Assembly: GCA_938091165.1 (NCBI GenBank)
Contig: CALKNK010000004.1
Location: 1-55,874 of the forward strand
Length of the DNA stretch: 55,874 bases
Direction of reading: 5' to 3'
Source of the DNA: an uncultured Ilumatobacter sp.
GTDB taxonomy: Bacteria; Actinomycetota; Acidimicrobiia; Acidimicrobiales; Ilumatobacteraceae
The notes below the pieces were generated by a model, which saw only the letters and a list, made by a program, of their open reading frames with translations, was not told the DNA's origin and did not search any database. Shown here one piece after another: positions 17,299 to 25,483 of the stretch. Each line of letters starts with the position of its first letter. Position 1 is the first letter of the stretch. The position numbers and the translations under genes are program-made.

Positions 17299-17784
17299 AT
17301 GGTCGCCCAGAAGTCTGTTGCCACTAATCGGATCGTCGAACGTAGAGAGCTCAACGACTTCATCCGAACCCGCCATCACGGCGTGTTACTGACGAGCCGA
17401 CGCGATGGATGGCCGCAATCGTCGCTGGTCTCGATGGGGCTAGATGAACCCGCTGATCGACCAGCGCGCATTGTCGTATCCAGCTACCCAGAGCGGGCCA
17501 AGGTGCACAATTTGCGCAGAAATCCCAAAGCATCGATGGTTGTGCAGAGCGACGATTGGAACGGTGAATTTGTTCAAGTTGACGGCAGTGCTGAAATTTT
17601 TGACCTCCCCGATGCCCTCGATGGGTTATGCGACTATTTCCGTGTGATCTCTGGGGAACACCCCGACTGGGACGAGTACCGCAGCGCTATGACTCAACAA
17701 GGCAAGTGCCTGATCCGCCTCACCATCGAGCGGTGGAGCCCGATTTCTAAGGGTGGTTTCCCCTCTCGCCTCGTCACTGATTGA
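17299..17784 (+). CDS. PPOX-class F420/FMN-dependent enzyme
   Basis: A 161-residue split-barrel flavin-binding protein from the ATG at 17299. The pattern FIRTRHHGVLLTSRRDGWPQSS (first strands), RIVVSSYPERAKVHNLRRNP (phosphate-contact helix) and ASMVVQSDDWNGEFVQVDGSAEI is that of the TIGR03618-like pyridoxamine-phosphate-oxidase family. Actinobacterial members often use F420 to reduce unsaturated or quinone substrates. It ends 100 bases before the acyl-CoA mutase, with a direct repeat in between. The substrate is unknown and FMN cannot be excluded as cofactor. Confidence 0.8.
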   Translation: MVAQKSVATNRIVERRELNDFIRTRHHGVLLTSRRDGWPQSSLVSMGLDEPADRPARIVVSSYPERAKVHNLRRNPKASMVVQSDDWNGEFVQVDGSAEIFDLPDALDGLCDYFRVISGEHPDWDEYRSAMTQQGKCLIRLTIERWSPISKGGFPSRLVTD

Positions 17785-17817
17785 CGTCTACGCCCCTTGG
17801 TTAGACGTCTACGCCCC
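17783..17817. repeat. Direct repeat GACGTCTACGCCCC, 21-bp period, upstream of mutase
   Basis: The 14-base word occurs at 17783-17796 and 17804-17817, exactly two helical turns apart, about 70 bases upstream of the acyl-CoA mutase start. Same-face spacing suggests a binding site for a dimeric or cooperative regulator. The first copy overlaps the end of the PPOX gene. Confidence 0.55.
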
Positions 17818-17884
17818 ATGATTCATAGCCATGATGGTGGGCTCGAGCGGGAGATGCGCCACCTCAGGATCTAGCCTGACGTAC

Positions 17885-19534
17885 ATGAGTGCTGATGCGA
17901 GTCGTACGAATCGTGACGTGTGGGAAGAAGCCTTTGTTGCGTCGAAGATTCGTGACGATGACTACGCCACGATGTCAGGGATTCCGCTCGATCCGGTCTA
18001 CGGACCCGACGACGGTGAGTTTCCCGGCCAATACCCGTATACCCGTGGCCCTCATGCGTCGATGTACCGATCGAAGCTGTGGACGATGCGAATGTTTGCC
18101 GGGTTCGGCACCGCCGAGGACACTAATGGTCGGTTCAAGGAGATCCTTCAGGCCGGAGGAACCGGGCTGTCGACAGCGTTCGACATGCCCACGCTGTTGG
18201 GCCTTGACTCCGACGATGCGATGTCGCTCGGCGAGGTCGGCCGCTGCGGTGTTGCCGTCGACTCCCTTGCCGACATGGAAGATCTTTACGCCGACATTGA
18301 CCTCGGTGAAATCACCACGTCGATGACAATCAACAGTCCTGCTGCGCCAATCTTTGCGATGTATGTCGCTCAAGCAGAGAAGTCGGGCGTAAACCGCGTC
18401 CGACTTGGAGGCACGCTGCAGAACGACATCCTCAAGGAGTACCAAGCACAGAAAGAGTTCGTCTTCCCACCGCGACAGTCGATGCGGCTCGTTCGCGACA
18501 CCATTCAGTTCACCGCTGCAGAGATGCCGCGCTGGAACTCGATTTCAATTTCTGGGTATCACATTCGTGAAGCTGGCTCGACAGCTGCCGAGGAACTTGC
18601 GTTCACCCTTGCGAACGGATTTGCCTACGTCGAACTCGCATTGCAGGCAGGGCTCCCCATCGACTCATTCGCCCCGCGGCTCAGCTTCTTCTTCAACGCA
18701 CACATTGACTTCTTCGAAGAAATTGCCAAGCTCCGTGCAGCGCGCCGCATTTGGGCGCGTTGGATGAAGGATCGCTACGGCGCACACCTCGAGAAGTCAA
18801 TGCAGCTTCGATTTCACACGCAAACGGCCGGTGTGTCGCTCACGGCGCAGCAACCTGAGGTCAACATCGTGCGTACGGCGATTGAGGCACTCGCTGGCGT
18901 TCTCGGCGGCACGCAAAGCCTGCACACCAACTCAATGGACGAAGCTTTAGCGCTGCCCACCGAGAAGTCGGCCCGCATTGCTTTGCGCACCCAGCAAGTG
19001 ATCGCGCACGAAACCAATGTGACCCACGTAGCCGACCCGCTCGGCGGGTCCCACTTTGTTGAGGAACTCACCGATGAGATTGAGCGCCAGGCCGAAGAAA
19101 TTTTCGCCAAGCTTGACGACTTCGGTCAAGGTTCAATGCTCGAGGGCTGCATCACAGGCATCGACGAGAACTGGTTCCAGAGCCGCATCGGTGACTCGGC
19201 GTATGAACTCGAGCGCAAGTTCAACGCGGGTGAGCGAATCGTTGTCGGCGTGAGCGACTTCTGCGAAGGCAACGACGACGACGAGATGGACACCCTGCAG
19301 ATCAGCAACAAAGACGAAGCGCGTCAGCGCGCTCGCCTCGACACTGTGAAGAATGACCGCAGTCAGGAGGCCGTTGACAAGATCCTTGCGCAATTGGCTG
19401 CCGAAGCGGCAGACCCAGAAGTCAATCTCATGCCGACCCTGATCGAGGCTTCACACACCTACGCCACGCTTGGCGAAATCATGGGCACCATGGCCAATGT
19501 CTTCGGCCGGCACACGGAAGTACCTACCATCTAG
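17885..19534 (+). CDS. icmA: Acyl-CoA mutase large subunit, isobutyryl-CoA mutase type
   Basis: A 549-residue coenzyme B12 mutase catalytic subunit; the B12-binding domain is absent, as in two-subunit IcmA/IcmB or HcmA/HcmB enzymes. The barrel hallmarks are clear: RGPHASMYRSKLWTMRMFAG, GLSTAFDMPTLLGLDSDD, NSISISGYHIREAGSTAAEE and GTQSLHTNSMDEALALPTE. The residue equivalent to methylmalonyl-CoA-mutase Tyr89 is Phe71, and that of Arg207 is Gln189. This Phe/Gln pair is the known isobutyryl-CoA mutase signature, so isobutyryl-CoA/butyryl-CoA isomerisation is the best call. The ATG at 17885 is preferred over an upstream one at 17831. No small subunit gene is in the window. Confidence 0.85.
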   Translation: MSADASRTNRDVWEEAFVASKIRDDDYATMSGIPLDPVYGPDDGEFPGQYPYTRGPHASMYRSKLWTMRMFAGFGTAEDTNGRFKEILQAGGTGLSTAFDMPTLLGLDSDDAMSLGEVGRCGVAVDSLADMEDLYADIDLGEITTSMTINSPAAPIFAMYVAQAEKSGVNRVRLGGTLQNDILKEYQAQKEFVFPPRQSMRLVRDTIQFTAAEMPRWNSISISGYHIREAGSTAAEELAFTLANGFAYVELALQAGLPIDSFAPRLSFFFNAHIDFFEEIAKLRAARRIWARWMKDRYGAHLEKSMQLRFHTQTAGVSLTAQQPEVNIVRTAIEALAGVLGGTQSLHTNSMDEALALPTEKSARIALRTQQVIAHETNVTHVADPLGGSHFVEELTDEIERQAEEIFAKLDDFGQGSMLEGCITGIDENWFQSRIGDSAYELERKFNAGERIVVGVSDFCEGNDDDEMDTLQISNKDEARQRARLDTVKNDRSQEAVDKILAQLAAEAADPEVNLMPTLIEASHTYATLGEIMGTMANVFGRHTEVPTI

Positions 19535-20553
19535 TGCGAGTCGTCGCCTCGGAAATCCACCGGGCGCACCACGGACTCGAGCTCAACGACGGCCAAATCA
19601 CACTCTCGCACGAGGGTCCCAGGCGGGCAGATCTCATCGCCGCTGCGCTCCGAGCTGATGGTCACGAATTCGTAAAGCCAAACGAAGTCGATGACGAACT
19701 GGTCAGCCGGGTCCACACACCGGAGTACATCGATTTTCTTGCGACCGCCTGGACGCGATGGATCGAGCGGGGCGAGTCGGTTGAAGCAGCAATGGGGTTC
19801 ACGTGGCCGACTCGAGGGATGCACTCCACACGTCCTCATGATCTCATGGGTCAGCTCGGCTACCACAGCTTCGCTGCGGACTGCTCAATTACGGCCGGCA
19901 CCTGGCCGGCAGTTCGAGAGGCTGCGGCAATCGCTGCAACCAGCGCCGACCTCATGATGAAGCATCGCCAAACGACGTACGGGTTATGTCGACCGCCAGG
20001 CCACCATGCAACCAGCGACCAGTTTGGGGGTTACTGCTATCTCAACAATGCCGCCATTGCAGCCCAGCGACTCCTTGACTCCGGTGCGTCGAGCGTCGCG
20101 GTTCTTGACGTCGACTATCACCACGGCAATGGCACGCAGGCCATCTTCGCTGACCGCAGTGATGTGCTTTTCATTTCGATCCACGCCGACCCCACCTACG
20201 AGTTTCCCTTTTTTACGGGTCACGCAAACGAAATCGGTCAGGGCGAGGGTGAATACTGGAATCTGAATCTGCCACTTCCCGCCGGCACAACGATGCAGGG
20301 TTGGATGGCTGCACTTGACACTGCGCTCACTCGTATAGCCAACGCTGATGTGGATGCCCTGGTCGTGTCGCTGGGGGTCGACATCTACGAATTTGACCCG
20401 CTTGGCAAATTCGTGATCAGCACGGCCAACTTTACGGAGATCGGGATGGCAATTAACGCTGCTGGTTTACCCACCGTCGTGCTCCAAGAGGGCGGTTACG
20501 CCGTCGACGACATTGGCCCCAACGTCGCAGCGTTCCTCCAACCCTTCAGCTGA
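19534..20553 (+). CDS. Histone-deacetylase-fold protein, acetylpolyamine amidohydrolase-like
   Basis: A 339-residue arginase/deacetylase-fold zinc hydrolase starting at a GTG that shares one base with the mutase stop. Family motifs are in order: CRPPGHHA (active-site His pair) near residue 150, YCYLNNAAIAAQ, VLDVDYHHGNGTQ with the zinc Asp and His, then HADPTYEFPFFTGHANEIG, LGVDIYEFDPLG and EGGYAVDDIG near the end. The EFPFFTG stretch and short insert resemble bacterial acetylpolyamine amidohydrolases rather than AcuC. It deacetylates small amides such as N-acetylputrescine; coupling to an acyl-CoA mutase is unusual and its meaning is unclear. Confidence 0.88.
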   Translation: MRVVASEIHRAHHGLELNDGQITLSHEGPRRADLIAAALRADGHEFVKPNEVDDELVSRVHTPEYIDFLATAWTRWIERGESVEAAMGFTWPTRGMHSTRPHDLMGQLGYHSFAADCSITAGTWPAVREAAAIAATSADLMMKHRQTTYGLCRPPGHHATSDQFGGYCYLNNAAIAAQRLLDSGASSVAVLDVDYHHGNGTQAIFADRSDVLFISIHADPTYEFPFFTGHANEIGQGEGEYWNLNLPLPAGTTMQGWMAALDTALTRIANADVDALVVSLGVDIYEFDPLGKFVISTANFTEIGMAINAAGLPTVVLQEGGYAVDDIGPNVAAFLQPFS

Positions 20554-20587
20554 CAGGGCTTCATCTTGTGCGGCGAGAGCTCGGTGG

Positions 20588-21271
20588 TCAATGATTGAAG
20601 GGCTTCGTCCACCAAGCAACGGCAGTCTTCGTGCCGGCGGGAATCTCCGTGAATCCACCATCGTGGATCTGCACTGGAGCGTCTACGACAAGTTTTACCC
20701 ATAGCGCCTCGGTCGGATGGAGAATGGTGATTGGTTTTCCTGCTGCATTCCATGCTCGCACGCTCTCGGAATCTGATCGCATCCACGCCCATTGACCGGC
20801 ATGCGCACACTGCGCTGCCTGCTTACCCCATGACATCTCAACGCGCGGGGTAACCGCTAGAAAAAGCCCTCCGCCGTTGGGCACGGCACCAACGCGCTTG
20901 ATCTCATCGAGTGGCGACGACCGAATCTGCAGCTTGGTAAGCGCGTCCGGGGCTTGGTCCATAGGGGATGGCAAGAAGGCACGAACCTCAGCACCATCTC
21001 GTTCGACAGTGACGCCCTCAAGCTCCTGGGCACGCTGCCACGCTGATGCTCGACCCCGCCGAACAATCTTGCGAATGCGCGCACCATTCCATTTGGTGAC
21101 CGCGTCGTGCCACTGACCTTCAGGCTGGCTGCGGGGGTCATTCAGGAGCTCAATCGTCGCCAGCGCTGCCGCTGCAGCTATGGCCTCAGCCCCAGGTGGG
21201 TCAAATTTCTCCACCCGAGCTACGAGTTGCAGCGCCCACGGCGATTCATCAGCGCTTTGATCAGACTCCAC
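20588..21271 (-). CDS. PTH2-like peptidyl-tRNA hydrolase domain protein
   Basis: The C-terminal half contains the PTH2 signature (MSWGKQAAQCAHAGQWAWM, compare MSxGKxAAQCxHA), followed by a Lys/Thr-rich strand set and the final GTKTAVAWWTKPFNH. The N-terminal half (about 110 residues) is alpha-helical with WALQLVARVEKFDPPGAEAIAAA, an actinobacterial extension of unknown role. I chose the GTG at 21271 (227 residues); the frame extends to 21379 without a better start. PTH2 enzymes release peptides from peptidyl-tRNA; bacterial homologs of this long form are poorly characterised. It converges with the deacetylase gene. Confidence 0.7.
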   Translation of the reverse strand: MESDQSADESPWALQLVARVEKFDPPGAEAIAAAAALATIELLNDPRSQPEGQWHDAVTKWNGARIRKIVRRGRASAWQRAQELEGVTVERDGAEVRAFLPSPMDQAPDALTKLQIRSSPLDEIKRVGAVPNGGGLFLAVTPRVEMSWGKQAAQCAHAGQWAWMRSDSESVRAWNAAGKPITILHPTEALWVKLVVDAPVQIHDGGFTEIPAGTKTAVAWWTKPFNH

Positions 21272-21387
21272 TTTGTCAGTATCTCGCAACGCTGCTCCGA
21301 TCCGAAAACCTGTGCCCGACCCCGGTGCCTTTCGGTGTCCTGATGAGGATTGCACAGATACTGATCGGCAGGAAGCCACGGAGTGGA

Positions 21388-21871
21388 ATGGTTTTTATCA
21401 GTGTTCCAGTCAATCGCCATTCGATTGAGCGTTGCTTTGACTCGGACTCGGGCAAGTTGTTGGTCGACTGGTTTTTGGACATCTCGATGCTTTGTCCAGG
21501 CAACTACGGCTTCATTCCACACAGGCTTTCCGGGGATAGCAACCCGGTCGAGGAGCTCTTGTCCAACACGCAAGCCATCGTTCCTGCCGCATTCATAATT
21601 GCGCCCAGTCAAGATCCTCGTGATGGAGGACGGCGCCAGGCTCAACGAAAGGATCCTCGCAGTGCCGGGTGCTTGCATCAGTCGCCGCTATGCCCACATT
21701 GAGGATTACGCCCAGCCCTTAGAGACGACGTCGCAACAAATCGACCACTACAAGGATCTCAAACGTGGCAGGTATCTCCGGATTAATCACTGGGGACGCC
21801 GCCCTAGCGAAGTAAACAATCGTCGATGCCATCAAACGCGACATCAGCACATGACAGCTCGACTGAGCTAG
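21388..21871 (+). pseudogene. ppa: Inorganic pyrophosphatase, frameshifted and catalytically degenerate
   Basis: Frame one (from 21388) reads MVFISVPVNRHSIERCFDSD, LVDWFLDISMLCPGNYGFIP and HRLSGDSNPVEELL, matching the family I PPase N-terminal half (IEIPKGSRNKYE, YPxxYGFIPxTLxxDGDPxDVLV). Near 21598 it shifts to a frame reading RPVKILVMEDGARLNERILA and later QQIDHYKDLKRGRYLRINHW, matching the second half (FF.YKDLE...V.GW). The metal-binding Asp trio of DGDPxDVLV is replaced (SNPVEEL), and the second Asp motif (DxxxDxK) reads GARLNER. Substitutions plus a frameshift indicate a true pseudogene. A working ppa must exist elsewhere, since the enzyme is essential. Confidence 0.75.
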
Positions 21872-21875
21872 GCGT

Positions 21876-22733
21876 CTACAACCGTCTCACCGATGCCGCC
21901 TGACCGGTTGTGCCGTGCGCAATTCCGACGACTCTGTCCAAGTTCTGTGTCCCGCCGAGTCGTCCGTAGAGGCGAGTTCCTGCAGAACTGATGCCGCCGT
22001 CGACCACGATTGAGGTTCCCGTAACAAACGCTGCGTCAGGCCCTGCCAGCCAGAGCGCTGCACCGGCGATGTCGGATCCCTCGCCTCGCTTCGGGAGCGG
22101 CTGCAATTCGCTCATTACTGTCTCAGCATCAGCCTCGTCGCCTCGATGCATTAGCGGCGTGAAGATAATGCCCGGGCAAATCGCATTGACCCGGATCGAG
22201 TGCGCAGCTAGCTCGTTCGCAGTGGTCTCAGTCAAATTGATGACTGCTGCTTTGGCTGCAGAATAGGCCTGGGGGCCTCCCCCACCGCCGAGGCCGGCCA
22301 CCGAGGCTGTGTTGATGATTGAGCCGCCAGCCCCCTGCTCAATCATCTGGCGAGCCGCGTGCTTGGTCCCATTAAAAACGCCTCGGACCAACACAGCGAA
22401 GGTTGTGTCCCAATCGTCGGACTCAATCTCCGTAATCGGCCCGAATGCTCCACCCACACCGGCGTTGTTGAACATGATGTTGAGCTGGCCAAATGAATCG
22501 ACAGCAGCGCGCACTGCTGCTGCGACATCAGCTTCGACCGACACGTCACATCGCTCGAACCGAACGGCATGCTCCAACTCCGCCGCGACACGCTCTCCGG
22601 CCTCGACATTAAGATCAGCGACAACAACCGACGCACCCTCGGCGACAAAGCGGCGGACGGTTGCCAGCCCCATGCCGCTTGCTCCACCGGTGACGACGGC
22701 GACAGCTCCCTTTAGGACTCCGGTGCTTGACAT
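21876..22733 (-). CDS. SDR family oxidoreductase
   Basis: A 285-residue classical SDR with TGGASGMG at residue 15, NNAGVGGAFGPI near 89, the Ser strand SIINTASVAGLGGGGG near 137 and YSAAK near 156. The C-terminal GTSIVVDGGISSAG is followed by about 30 residues beyond the usual end (LYGRLGGTQNLDRVVG..). Its start codon lies inside a perfect inverted repeat (22731-22759), so it is probably under tight repression and may use a very short leader. The pyrophosphatase remnant ends 5 bases from its stop. Substrate unknown. Confidence 0.85.
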   Translation of the reverse strand: MSSTGVLKGAVAVVTGGASGMGLATVRRFVAEGASVVVADLNVEAGERVAAELEHAVRFERCDVSVEADVAAAVRAAVDSFGQLNIMFNNAGVGGAFGPITEIESDDWDTTFAVLVRGVFNGTKHAARQMIEQGAGGSIINTASVAGLGGGGGPQAYSAAKAAVINLTETTANELAAHSIRVNAICPGIIFTPLMHRGDEADAETVMSELQPLPKRGEGSDIAGAALWLAGPDAAFVTGTSIVVDGGISSAGTRLYGRLGGTQNLDRVVGIAHGTTGQAASVRRL

Positions 22734-22759
22734 GACGTCACTCTGCCAGTGACGTCATG
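22731..22759. promoter_or_regulatory. Perfect 12-bp inverted repeat over the SDR start codon
   Basis: CATGACGTCACT and AGTGACGTCATG form exact inverted arms with a 5-base spacer. Each arm itself contains the palindrome TGACGTCA. The left arm includes the SDR start codon (minus strand). This is the form of a TetR/MarR-type operator. No regulator gene is adjacent. Confidence 0.75.
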
Positions 22760-23175
22760 ATCTCGACGAGACGCGAACGCTACGCGTGCTGGCCCACACT
22801 CGCCCTAGATGATCTCCCGAGCTGCCAGATCAGCATCAGCTGGGAGCTACTCCTTGCCACTGACGGCTACAAACGCTGAACTTGTGCTCATGGGTGACTT
22901 GGAGACATCGACAGCAAGCCGACCAGCGCTTGATTATCGACACAGACTTCCGTACCAACGCCCAAGATCAGACGTCACGTCGCAAAGAGCTTCGCCGACC
23001 CCAGTCGCTGCCAGCATCCAAGCTGCTGATCCGGATCGGTACCACCGGATATTTGATCCCACCTGTTGCGGAGCCGAACCTGGCCCTGTCGTGATTCGGC
23101 CGCCCGCACACCTGATCCCTCGCCACAGATTGGTTACGCTCTGCGACACCAAGCTAAAATCGAGAGAAGGACACC
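22760..23175. other. Intergenic stretch without a supported gene
   Basis: Several short frames run through on both strands, but none has a recognisable motif. The right end (CGAGAGAAGGACACC) is the ribosome site of the next gene. The left end holds the SDR promoter region. I see no RNA structure or repeat. Confidence 0.5.
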
Positions 23176-23730
23176 ATGCAGACAACCGATCTTGAAGAAG
23201 CCGTTCCTGGCCTTGGAATGGCACGGGAATGGCCTGCGTTGATGTTCGTCGGCGTCGCGACCGTCATCTTGGGTGTCGTGGTTCTGGCCTGGCCTAGCCA
23301 GACATTGGCTGTTGTCTCCGTTCTCATCGGGATCCAATTCATCATATTTGGCTTGTTTCGACTGATCGAAGCGTTCGCCGGCGAGACCGCCGGAGTGGTC
23401 GGATTTGTCGGTGTGCTACTCATGATCAGCGGTGTGATCGTGTTGCGCAACCCGTACGAAACCGTCGCCATCCTCGCCACAATTCTGGGTGTTGTCTGGA
23501 TTGTCTCGGGTTCAATTGACGTGGTTGCCGCAATCGCCGACCGCGGATCAGGTGGCCGTGGGCTCCGCATCCTGAAAGGCCTAGTCGCTGCGATTGCAGG
23601 CGTTGTGGTCGTTTCTTGGCCAGCTCCGACCGTCACCGTCGTTGCCTGGATCGCAGGTCTCCAACTCGTTATCTTTGGCCTGGTCATTATCGCCACTGCC
23701 TTCTCGTTCCGGACCTTGGCCGACGACTAA
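23176..23730 (+). CDS. HdeD-family (DUF308) membrane protein
   Basis: A 184-residue protein with six regularly spaced hydrophobic helices in two similar halves: WPALMFVGVATVILGVVVLA WPS.. and later LRILKGLVAAIAGVVVVSWP.. Each half has the family pattern G(I/V)..I..G(V/L)..L..P. HdeD in enterobacteria supports acid resistance; in actinobacteria the function is unknown. The start is supported by GAGAAGGACACC just upstream. It ends 17 bases before the endonuclease/phosphatase gene and may share its transcript. Confidence 0.8.
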   Translation: MQTTDLEEAVPGLGMAREWPALMFVGVATVILGVVVLAWPSQTLAVVSVLIGIQFIIFGLFRLIEAFAGETAGVVGFVGVLLMISGVIVLRNPYETVAILATILGVVWIVSGSIDVVAAIADRGSGGRGLRILKGLVAAIAGVVVVSWPAPTVTVVAWIAGLQLVIFGLVIIATAFSFRTLADD

Positions 23731-23746
23731 ACGCGTTGCTCACCGC

Positions 23747-24511
23747 ATGGCCCAAATATCACAGATATTCCAAGGCGGCGCGAGCACTAATTCCCCTCGA
23801 GAGGTTCCCGCTCAACTTCTTGTCGTTTCCTGGAATATTGAGTTTGGTGTTCAGGCCGCAGCTGCCGCAGCAGCACTGCTTCATTCTGCGCAACTCAGTG
23901 ACGCAGATCTGATCCTTCTGCAAGAGATGGATGAACAAGGCACGGAACTCGTGGCACGAACGGTTGGGTTGGAGTACGTGTACGTCCCGGCCTCGATACA
24001 TCCTCAGACTGGCCGCAACTTCGGTAACGCCGTACTCTCACGTTGGCCGCTGACGGACCCAGGCGTAGTGTCGCTGCCCTACGCCTCAGCCGTGCAAGGC
24101 CAGCCTCGTCACCTTGTGCACGCAGTGGCACACGTCGGTCCTATGCGCATCCGCGCCTGCAGCGTGCACACCGAGGTCGCCACCCTCAGCCCGCCCAAGC
24201 GTCGGAGGCAGTTCGCCGCCATCGCCGACGTCACTTCTGCAGGTCCAGATGAGCTACTTGTTATCGGAGGCGACTTCAACACCCTGACTCGCCGCGGGAT
24301 CGAAGCCGTAACCTCATCTCTTTCATCAATCGGTGCGCACCGGTCCACCGAAGGTGCAGGTCCGACGTTACGAAGAGGTGGCCGAGAATTCTCTCTCGAC
24401 CACATATATACGCGGTCATTCACGCCAATATCTTGCGGAGTTGTCGCAGGCCTCAGCGCCAGTGATCATCGTCCAATTTGGGCTCGCCTTACTCCTCAGG
24501 CCACTGCGTAA
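23747..24511 (+). CDS. Endonuclease/exonuclease/phosphatase family protein
   Basis: A 254-residue protein from the ATG at 23747. The EEP superfamily hallmarks are all visible: VVSWNIEFG (first Asn) near residue 25, LLQEMDEQG with the metal Glu near 56, GGDFNTLTRRG near 182, and ASDHRPIWARL with the catalytic Asp-His near the end. Such enzymes hydrolyse phosphodiesters in DNA, RNA, inositol phosphates or sphingomyelin. No signal peptide is seen. Its last 16 bases overlap the end of the convergent lipoprotein gene. Confidence 0.85.
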   Translation: MAQISQIFQGGASTNSPREVPAQLLVVSWNIEFGVQAAAAAAALLHSAQLSDADLILLQEMDEQGTELVARTVGLEYVYVPASIHPQTGRNFGNAVLSRWPLTDPGVVSLPYASAVQGQPRHLVHAVAHVGPMRIRACSVHTEVATLSPPKRRRQFAAIADVTSAGPDELLVIGGDFNTLTRRGIEAVTSSLSSIGAHRSTEGAGPTLRRGGREFSLDHIYTRSFTPISCGVVAGLSASDHRPIWARLTPQATA

Positions 24512-25257
24512 GACAGCGCATCTGTGGCGGACTGAACTTCTTGACGCCGCTGAGACACGGTAGTAGTGCTCTCGGCAATCAACTGCTCCATCTCTGAGGC
24601 GTTCGGATCTTTTCGAAGCCGCACACTGGTTTCGAGCGCTCCGCGTAGGCTCGCCACGCTGATCGACAGCGTACGCAATGCGTCGCTCAGGTTCGCATGC
24701 TCGGCACTGTTCGCCAACGCCTGGCATCGATTCTCAAGGTCCACGGCACGTGTTCGCACGGTCTGCCAAGCGAGCTCCAGTTGCTGCACATCCGTCGAGC
24801 GAAGCACGTCGATGCTGCCTTGATCGGCTAACCAACGGCTCAGTCCAACAATCTCGCCAGCAGACCGGCGGCTGGCGCTTCGTTCCGCCTGCTGCTTGTC
24901 TGAGCGACGCGATGCGGACGCAACAATTCCAGCAATTAACGCGAAACCGGCAAGCGCAATGAGGATGATCGCAAACCACTGATTGCCCGTCAGTCCACCG
25001 TCGGATTCGCCCTCGTCTGGTGTCTGCGCCGGCGGCTGCTCGGGTTCCGGCGCTGGCGCTGGCTCTGGCTCTGGCACCGGCTCTGGAGCTGACTCGCCGC
25101 CTGCGCCATCAGCTGGGAGAGTGATACCGCCACCTACGCCATCAGCTGGAAGAGTGATACCGCCACCTTCAAGTGGTGGGGTGCCGTCACTAGAGCACGC
25201 TCCAAGCAGTGCTAACGAACCGACCACCAGGACGCAGCTGCGTCGGACACGGCGCAT
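24496..25257 (-). CDS. Lipoprotein with Pro/Glu-rich linker, TM helix and helical C-terminus
   Basis: From the ATG at 25257 the product has a 21-residue lipoprotein signal ending LALLGAC, then two exact GGGITLPADG units and a PEPEPAPAPEPE-type linker. A transmembrane helix follows (QWFAIILIALAGFALIAGIV), and then a charged helical domain rich in Leu heptads to the C-terminus (residues about 130-250, probably coiled coil). An earlier ATG at 25284 is possible. The mix of a lipobox and an internal helix is unusual, and topology is uncertain. I recognise no family. It may be an envelope scaffold. Confidence 0.7.
   Translation of the reverse strand: MRRVRRSCVLVVGSLALLGACSSDGTPPLEGGGITLPADGVGGGITLPADGAGGESAPEPVPEPEPAPAPEPEQPPAQTPDEGESDGGLTGNQWFAIILIALAGFALIAGIVASASRRSDKQQAERSASRRSAGEIVGLSRWLADQGSIDVLRSTDVQQLELAWQTVRTRAVDLENRCQALANSAEHANLSDALRTLSISVASLRGALETSVRLRKDPNASEMEQLIAESTTTVSQRRQEVQSATDALSYAVA
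25104..25169. repeat. Two-copy 33-bp direct repeat in lipoprotein gene
   Basis: A 33-bp unit, starting CGCCATCAGCTGG, is present twice in tandem with one or two differences, encoding the GGGITLPADG unit twice. It probably arose by internal duplication and does not disturb the frame. Confidence 0.75.
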
Positions 25258-25483
25258 GGCAACCGTGTTTCGCCAGCTGGTCATCGGGCACCGCCAGCAC
25301 AGCCGAAGGTCTGAACATCAAATTGATCGGCACCTAACACAGTTTTTCCTCCGTCGATGTGTTGGCGACAGCGTGTCGCATCTTCACATTTTTTCATCGC
25401 ACACTAAGCGAGAACCGGACCATATTCCGGGCAGGCGCTCCATTACGGCCAGGATACCAAAGTCCTTGCGATCGGCCGTCGAC

